A DNA stretch of 64,000 bases, from assembly GCF_003007685.1 (NCBI RefSeq), contig NZ_PXNN01000013.1:62001-126000 (forward strand). The letters run 5' to 3'. Shown one piece after another: positions 59,435 through 64,000 of the stretch. Each line of letters opens with the position of its first letter. The first letter of the stretch is position 1. The notes beneath the pieces are model-generated. The model was given only the letters and a program-made list of their open reading frames with translations, did not search any database and was not told the DNA's origin. A program made the translations under genes and the position numbers. The DNA comes from Marinobacter halophilus (GTDB lineage: Bacteria; Pseudomonadota; Gammaproteobacteria; Pseudomonadales; Oleiphilaceae).

Positions 59435-59600
59435 AGAGCCTCACCTCTCGCCTGTTGGCTTTTCGGAGACTGATTATGCGCCGGACCTCACCTCTTTCAG
59501 TGAAGACAACGCAGTAGACACGATTACCTATAGGCCCATACCCAATCATTCTACGCTCACCGTAATCATTTCGAGCATCTTCCACAGCCCAGGTTATGGC
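59418..59600 (-). pseudogene. brnT: brnT toxin, 5' end lost
   Basis: Minus strand, no in-frame start codon: ITWAVEDARNDYGERRMIGYGPIGNRVYCVVFTERGEVRRIISLRKANRREVRLYAGKI then TAA (59418-59420). This is the C-terminal half of a BrnT RNase toxin (GYGPIGNRVYCVVFTERG, RRIISLRKANRREVRLY). Upstream the frame enters tandem GGCAAAGCCATA units and a family-B end (59596-59625), with a stop beyond. It overlaps the brnA start by 17 bp, the normal BrnTA layout. Confidence 0.78.
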
Positions 59601-59630
59601 TTTGCCTATGGCTTTGCCTGTCCATGATCA

Positions 59631-59763
59631 GTTTGACATAACGGGATATTACGCGATGCCAGAAACGACAAAAGCCCGGGGGTCGAAACCTCCGGGCTTT
59701 CGGGGATCAGGTCAGGCTAGTGCCTGTCCAAGATCAGCTTGTCAGGCTATGCGGGCCTGTCCG
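59631..59763. repeat. Terminator-bearing repeat block, copy 3, with family-B repeats
   Basis: TTTGACATAAC, TTACGCGATGCCAGAAACGA, hairpin AAAGCCCGG (59671-59679) / CCGGGCTTT (59692-59700), GGGGATCAGG, then TCAGGCTAGTGCCTGTCCA (59712-59730) and a diverged unit (59742-59763). It ends 15 bp before the pilA stop and can serve as its terminator. Confidence 0.85.
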
Positions 59764-59777
59764 TGATTAGTCTGAAA

Positions 59778-60215
59778 TCAGTTGTCACAACCAGATGGTT
59801 CATATTTGTCATCACCGCTGTACGCACATGACCAAGCACCATCGGTGGCACGACTCAGGGTGATAGTGTCGCCACTTACGGCAGGATTGCCACCAACAGT
59901 ACCCTGAATAGCCGTTGCTTGAATGCCGGTTTCTGCGTCCGGAGCGTTGATAGCGACAGCACTACAGGCCTGCAAGTTTATGCCTAAGTTAGCTTGGGTG
60001 TAATAAGCGGCGGCTTTGCCCTCGTTAGTGGCAATCTCGTACTGAGTCTTACCCGGGCTGATTTCTGCCAGGCAAGATGTAACCTGGGTTTTAGCCACGT
60101 AGTCTTGGTAAGCCGGAATAGCAATCGCAGCCAGAATACCAATAATCGCAACAACGATCATAAGTTCAATCAGAGTAAAACCGTTCTGACCGTGTTTCAT
60201 TTTAATTTCTTGCAT
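59778..60215 (-). CDS. pilA: Type IV pilin PilA
   Basis: 145 residues from ATG 60215 (GAGG upstream). Leader [12 protein letters not shown] then [33 protein letters not shown], Glu5 present. C-terminal disulfide loop [18 protein letters not shown]. Divergent from pilB-pilC-pilD, the usual position of the major pilin in gammaproteobacteria. Driven by a sigma-54 promoter 93 bp upstream. A longer frame to 60320 precedes the promoter and is rejected. Confidence 0.96.
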   Translation of the reverse strand: MQEIKMKHGQNGFTLIELMIVVAIIGILAAIAIPAYQDYVAKTQVTSCLAEISPGKTQYEIATNEGKAAAYYTQANLGINLQACSAVAINAPDAETGIQATAIQGTVGGNPAVSGDTITLSRATDGAWSCAYSGDDKYEPSGCDN

Positions 60216-60307
60216 GTTATCGACCTCTAGAGTTGTCGTTTTTCGTTTTAAACAGCTCCGGGGCGGTGGAGCTCTACCCCAGGACCGCATTGAGCCTGAA
60301 TGAAACC

Positions 60308-60325
60308 AAGCAGCCATCATGCCAA
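60308..60325 (-). promoter_or_regulatory. Sigma-54 promoter of pilA
   Basis: Minus strand TTGGCATGATGGCTGCTT: GG and GC exactly 10 bp apart, close to the consensus TTGGCACG-N4-TTGC. Its -12 lies about 95 nt before the ATG. PilS/PilR control is expected from other gammaproteobacteria. The remaining intergenic DNA to 60607 has the pilB leader with two AAACTCCG direct repeats and no other gene. Confidence 0.75.
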
Positions 60326-60607
60326 CTGCAAGATAATGTTAAAAACAAACTAAAATTCAGTTACTTGCAACGCCGACGTGATACACATCACACTCGCTCA
60401 TATAACTGATTTATCGCCCCAAGGCGTCCAGGAGTGACACTTTTCGTCACCTACAGCTGCAGGAATCGACAGGCACTCTCCATCGACATATCCTTGAGAA
60501 AGATCAAACCTGAGACCCACCCCGCTTTCCAAACTCCGGCCATACATCTAAACTCCGAGTCATAAACACGATATTCAGCCACTTATAAGACTTTCCTCAG
60601 AGTATTT

Positions 60608-62320
60608 ATGGCGAGCAGCAACCGAAACGTGACGCTGACGGGTCTGGCCCGTCGATTTGTGGATGATGGGCTTCTGGATGAAGACACCGCCAAAGACGCC
60701 TTTATCCAGGCCTCCCAGAACCGTATCCCCCTAATCACCTACCTGACCCAGAATCATCTCGCTGACAGTTCCAAGCTGGCGTTTTCTGCCGCCATGGAGT
60801 TCGGCGTTTCGGTGCTTGATCTGGACTCCTTCATGCCTGAGATGATGCCGGAGAAGGCGGTCGACGAAAAACTGGTACGCAAGCACAACGCCTTGCCGTT
60901 GTATAAAAGGGGTAATCGCTTATTCATCGCGGTTTCCGACCCTACCAACATACAGGCGTTGGACGAGATCAAGTTCAATACGGGCCTGAGTACCGATGCC
61001 GTGCTGGTGGACGATGCCAAGCTGCGCATTGCCATCGACAAGTATCTGGAATCGCAAGACTCCACCATGGGCGATCTGGATGACGCCGATCTTGAGGGCG
61101 TAGAAACCGAGGGTGGCGACAAAGACGACGACGGGGCCGCAAGCACCGCCGAGGTGGATGACGCTCCGATCGTCAAGTATGTGAACAAGATGCTGCTGGA
61201 CGCCATTCGCGGCGGGGCGTCTGACGTCCACTTCGAGCCTTACGAGAAAACCTATCGGGTACGTTACCGGACCGATGGCATTCTCAAAGAGATGTCCCGA
61301 CCTTCCATCAAGCTGGCACCGAAAATTTCGGCCCGGATCAAGATCATGGCGCAGTTGGACATTTCCGAGCGGCGGGTGCCTCAGGATGGCCGGATCAAGA
61401 TGAAGCTGTCGAAAACCAAGGCCATCGATTTTCGGGTGAACACCCTGCCCACACTTTGGGGCGAAAAGATTGTGTTGCGGATTCTGGACCCGAGCCAGGC
61501 CCAGATGGGTATCGACGCCCTGGGCTATGAGGAAGACCAGAAGCAGCTGTACATGGACGCCCTCTCCCAGCCGCAGGGTATGATTCTGGTTACCGGGCCG
61601 ACCGGTTCCGGTAAAACGGTCTCCCTCTATACCGGCCTTAACATCCTCAACACGCCGGGCATCAATATCTCCACCGCCGAGGACCCGGCCGAGATTAACC
61701 TGGAAGGCATCAACCAGGTCAACGTCAACACCAAGGTGGGCCTTGGCTTTGCCGAAGCGCTGCGGGCTTTCCTGCGGCAAGATCCGGATGTAATCATGGT
61801 GGGCGAGATCCGGGACCTGGAAACCGCCAACATTGCCATCAAGGCGGCGCAAACGGGCCACCTGGTTTTGTCTACCCTGCACACCAACAGTGCCGCAGAA
61901 ACCCTGACCCGCATGATGAACATGGGGGTGCCGGCGTTCAACATTGCCACTTCGGTGAGCCTGATTATTGCCCAGCGCCTTGGCCGGCGGTTGTGCAGCT
62001 GCAAACAACCGATGGACGTGCCAAAGGACGTACTTTTGAAGGAAGGGTTCACACAAGAACAAATTGATACAGGCTTCACGTTGTTCAGGCCGAAGGGCTG
62101 TGATAAATGCACTAGTGGATACAAAGGCCGCGTCGGTATTTACGAGGTGGTGAAGATTACCGAAGAGCTGGCCAGCATGATTATGGAAGAAGCCAGTTCC
62201 ATTAAAATTGCAAAACAGGCGCAGGCAGATGGCTTCCGCAATCTGAGGCAATCCGCCCTCCGAAAGGTAATGGAGGGTGTGACCAGCCTCGAGGAAGCTA
62301 ACCGCGTGACGAAGGATTAA
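60608..62320 (+). CDS. pilB: Type IV pilus extension ATPase PilB
   Basis: 570 residues. N-terminal MshEN-type domain (about 1-145), acidic linker (DLDDADLEGVETEGGDKDDDGA), then the GspE core. Walker A GPTGSGKT is at 330-337, with IMVGEIRD (Walker B) and GHLVLSTLHTN (His box) downstream. A tetracysteine zinc site is formed by CSCK and GCDKCTSGYKGR. It powers pilus extension with PilC. First gene of the pilBCD operon. Confidence 0.97.
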   Translation: MASSNRNVTLTGLARRFVDDGLLDEDTAKDAFIQASQNRIPLITYLTQNHLADSSKLAFSAAMEFGVSVLDLDSFMPEMMPEKAVDEKLVRKHNALPLYKRGNRLFIAVSDPTNIQALDEIKFNTGLSTDAVLVDDAKLRIAIDKYLESQDSTMGDLDDADLEGVETEGGDKDDDGAASTAEVDDAPIVKYVNKMLLDAIRGGASDVHFEPYEKTYRVRYRTDGILKEMSRPSIKLAPKISARIKIMAQLDISERRVPQDGRIKMKLSKTKAIDFRVNTLPTLWGEKIVLRILDPSQAQMGIDALGYEEDQKQLYMDALSQPQGMILVTGPTGSGKTVSLYTGLNILNTPGINISTAEDPAEINLEGINQVNVNTKVGLGFAEALRAFLRQDPDVIMVGEIRDLETANIAIKAAQTGHLVLSTLHTNSAAETLTRMMNMGVPAFNIATSVSLIIAQRLGRRLCSCKQPMDVPKDVLLKEGFTQEQIDTGFTLFRPKGCDKCTSGYKGRVGIYEVVKITEELASMIMEEASSIKIAKQAQADGFRNLRQSALRKVMEGVTSLEEANRVTKD

Positions 62321-62322
62321 GC

Positions 62323-63543
62323 ATGGCAGAAAAAGCGCAGAAGCTGGAATCGTACATTTGGGAAGGTAAAGACCGTAAAGGTAACAAAGCCAAAGGAGAG
62401 CTGACCGGCTCTAACCTGGCCTTGGTAAAAGCCCAATTGCGCAAGCAGGGCATCATTCCTGATAAGGTGAAAAAGAAGCCCAAGCCGTTGTTTGGTGGTA
62501 GCAAGAAGATCACACCGTTTGATATTGCGATGCTGACCCGCCAGTTAGCCACCATGATGAAGGCGGGTGTACCGCTGGTGCAGAGCTTTGACATCGTGGC
62601 CGATGGCTTGGAGAACAAAGGCTTGCAAGAACTGGTGATGAGTCTCCGGAACGACATTTCATCCGGTACCGGCTTTGCCGCCTCCCTGCGCAAACACCCC
62701 AAGTACTTCGATACCTTGTACTGCAACCTGGTGGATTCCGGTGAAAAGGCCGGTGCTCTGGAGCAGATGCTCGACCGGATTGCTCTCTATCTGGAAAAAA
62801 CAGAGCTGCTCAAGAAGAAAGTCAAAAAGGCAATGACTTACCCGATTGCCATTGTTGTGGTGGCAATTATCGTAACCGCCATTCTGCTGGTGAAAGTGGT
62901 TCCCCAGTTCGAGAGCTTGTTCCAAGGCTTCGGCGCTGAGCTTCCGGTATTTACCCAAATGGTCGTAAAGCTCTCAGATTGGATGCAAACCTGGTGGTTT
63001 GTGGTGCTATTGGGCATTGTGGGCACCCTGTACTTATTCAAGGAAGCCAAACGGCGCTCGCAAAAGTTCTCAGACATTGTAGACAAGTACACCCTTAAGA
63101 TACCTGTTGTCGGCGAAATCCTGGATAAATCTGCAGTCGCCAAATTTGGCCGGGTACTTTCCACAACATTTGCTGCCGGTGTCCCGCTGGTGGACGCATT
63201 GGACTCGGTTGCTGGTGCCACCGGTAACGCCGTTTACCGGGATGCCATCATGAACATTAAAAACGATGTCTCCAGTGGTACCCAGTTGCAGGCAACCATG
63301 CGCCAACAGGGTGTTTTTCCGGTGATGGCGGTTCAGTTAACCGCGATTGGTGAGGAGTCCGGTAATCTGGATGGTATGTTGGAAAAGGTAGCCGTGCATT
63401 ATGAAGGCGTGGTTGACGATATGGTCGACAACCTGACCGCGTTGATGGAGCCTATCATCATGGCCGTTCTGGGCGTTCTCGTCGGCGGCTTGATCATCGC
63501 CATGTACCTGCCAATCTTCCAGATGGGTCAGGTTGTTGGCTGA
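62323..63543 (+). CDS. pilC: Type IV pilus platform protein PilC
   Basis: 406 residues. N-terminal YIWEGKDRKGNKAKGELTGSNLALVKAQLRKQGIIP, two GspF repeats (TRQLATMMKAGVPLVQSFDIVADGLENKGLQELV and GRVLSTTFAAGVPLVDALDSVAGATGNAVYRDAI) and three TM helices (about 170-195, 220-240, 375-395). Inner-membrane platform. Starts 2 bp after pilB, so it is in the same operon. Confidence 0.97.
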   Translation: MAEKAQKLESYIWEGKDRKGNKAKGELTGSNLALVKAQLRKQGIIPDKVKKKPKPLFGGSKKITPFDIAMLTRQLATMMKAGVPLVQSFDIVADGLENKGLQELVMSLRNDISSGTGFAASLRKHPKYFDTLYCNLVDSGEKAGALEQMLDRIALYLEKTELLKKKVKKAMTYPIAIVVVAIIVTAILLVKVVPQFESLFQGFGAELPVFTQMVVKLSDWMQTWWFVVLLGIVGTLYLFKEAKRRSQKFSDIVDKYTLKIPVVGEILDKSAVAKFGRVLSTTFAAGVPLVDALDSVAGATGNAVYRDAIMNIKNDVSSGTQLQATMRQQGVFPVMAVQLTAIGEESGNLDGMLEKVAVHYEGVVDDMVDNLTALMEPIIMAVLGVLVGGLIIAMYLPIFQMGQVVG

Positions 63544-63576
63544 GTTTTCGCCTTAGTCGCCCGGCCACTCCAAATT

Positions 63577-63603
63577 GCCCCGCTCCCACCCCGGGAGCGG
63601 GGC
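63577..63603. other. Strong hairpin between pilC and pilD
   Basis: GCCCCGCTCCC pairs perfectly with GGGAGCGGGGC over 11 bp around ACCCC's remaining loop bases. No T tract follows, so it is more likely an mRNA-stability or attenuation element than a terminator. Confidence 0.6.
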
Positions 63604-63631
63604 ATAACCCCAGCTCAACACGAGTGCTTTA

Positions 63632-64000
63632 ATGCCTACGCTTGACGTTTTCCTCGCTACCCCCTGGCTTCTCTACCTCTCCGTCATTTTCTTCTCTCTC
63701 TGCATCGGCAGTTTTCTGAACGTGGTCATCCTGCGCCTGCCCAAGATGATGCAACAGGAGTGGCGCTGTCAGTGTGAGGAGTTTCTGGAGCTCCCGGAGA
63801 AGCAGCGAAAATCAGACACGCCACTGTCGTTGTCCAAACCCGCCTCCACCTGCCCCTCCTGTGGCCACCAGATTCGGGCCTGGGAGAATGTTCCGGTCAT
63901 CAGCTGGTTACTGCTGCGGGGCAAGTGTTCGTCTTGCATGACCCGCATTTCACCACGCTACCCGATCATTGAGGCGGTTACGGCGCTGTTTTCGGTGGCG
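63632..64000 (+). CDS. pilD: Prepilin peptidase PilD (5' part)
   Basis: 123 codons before the window ends. Starts MPTLDVFLATPWLLYLSVIFFSLCIGSFLNVVILRLPKMM, the typical first TM helix and GSFLNVVI motif. Two CxxC pairs of the cytoplasmic zinc-binding loop are visible (CPSCGHQIRAWENVPVISWLLLRGKCSSC). It cleaves and N-methylates type IV prepilins, and may also process Flp/TadE because no TadV gene is present in the Tad locus. The peptidase aspartates lie beyond the window. Confidence 0.96.
   Translation, partial: MPTLDVFLATPWLLYLSVIFFSLCIGSFLNVVILRLPKMMQQEWRCQCEEFLELPEKQRKSDTPLSLSKPASTCPSCGHQIRAWENVPVISWLLLRGKCSSCMTRISPRYPIIEAVTALFSVA

Overview
The window looks like the chromosome of a marine gammaproteobacterium of the Marinobacter type. 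This is inferred from gene content only: a PilB-PilC-PilD operon next to sigma-54-driven pilins, a complete Tad locus, a DUF1302/DUF1329/extracellular-lipase cluster, an AdeT-like solute-binding protein, RfaH, PpnP and CysQ. Most of it is GC-rich with gammaproteobacterial codon use. The first ~2.5 kb is clearly AT-rich.

Layout. (1) 1-12.3 kb, minus strand: a surface-polysaccharide locus read wzi > wza-like exporter > wzz > rmlB > rmlA > fdtA > fdtC > fdtB > hexapeptide acyltransferase > flippase > glycosyltransferase. The rml/fdt block should make a dTDP-3-acetamido-3,6-dideoxyhexose, probably Fuc3NAc. (2) 12.6-16.1 kb: a candidate structured ncRNA with its own terminator, an EAL protein, a lipoprotein and an AdeT-like periplasmic protein. 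(3) 16.1-29.8 kb, minus strand: a whole Tad/Flp pilus operon (flp, tadE, rcpC, rcpA, tadZ, tadA, tadB, tadC, tadD, tadG) running into a partner-switching module (PP2C phosphatase, HATPase, STAS, two small unknowns). (4) 30-37 kb: an internally duplicated unknown protein, an OmpA/lipoprotein pair and an Aer-like chemoreceptor. (5) 37.4-46.5 kb, minus strand: secreted M19-like hydrolase, DUF1329, DUF1302, large lipase. (6) 46.7-53.2 kb: diguanylate cyclase, RfaH, CysQ, a RAYT transposase, a beta-CASP nuclease, a glutaredoxin-like protein and a decayed beta-barrel gene. (7) 53.2-60.2 kb: two type IV pilin genes, each with a sigma-54 promoter, bracketing an island of intact and broken toxin-antitoxin genes, two broken RAYT-like transposase genes and short repeats. 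(8) 60.6-64 kb: pilB, pilC and the start of pilD.

Two palindromic repeat families run through the window. Family A (14 copies) is built from GGGGTCTGACCCC and its complement, in a short form and a long nested form; a full-length RAYT gene at 49.7 kb lies exactly between two long copies, so it is the probable mobiliser. Family B (core CAGGC-loop-GCCTG followed by TCCAT) is confined to the toxin-antitoxin island, where its copies sit on the broken ends of higB, brnT, brnA and a higA2-like remnant. One transposase-like gene there is split by a 74-bp insert made almost wholly of four perfect hairpins. This combination of decaying RAYTs, repeats and truncated toxin-antitoxin modules between two pilin genes is the most unusual part of the window.
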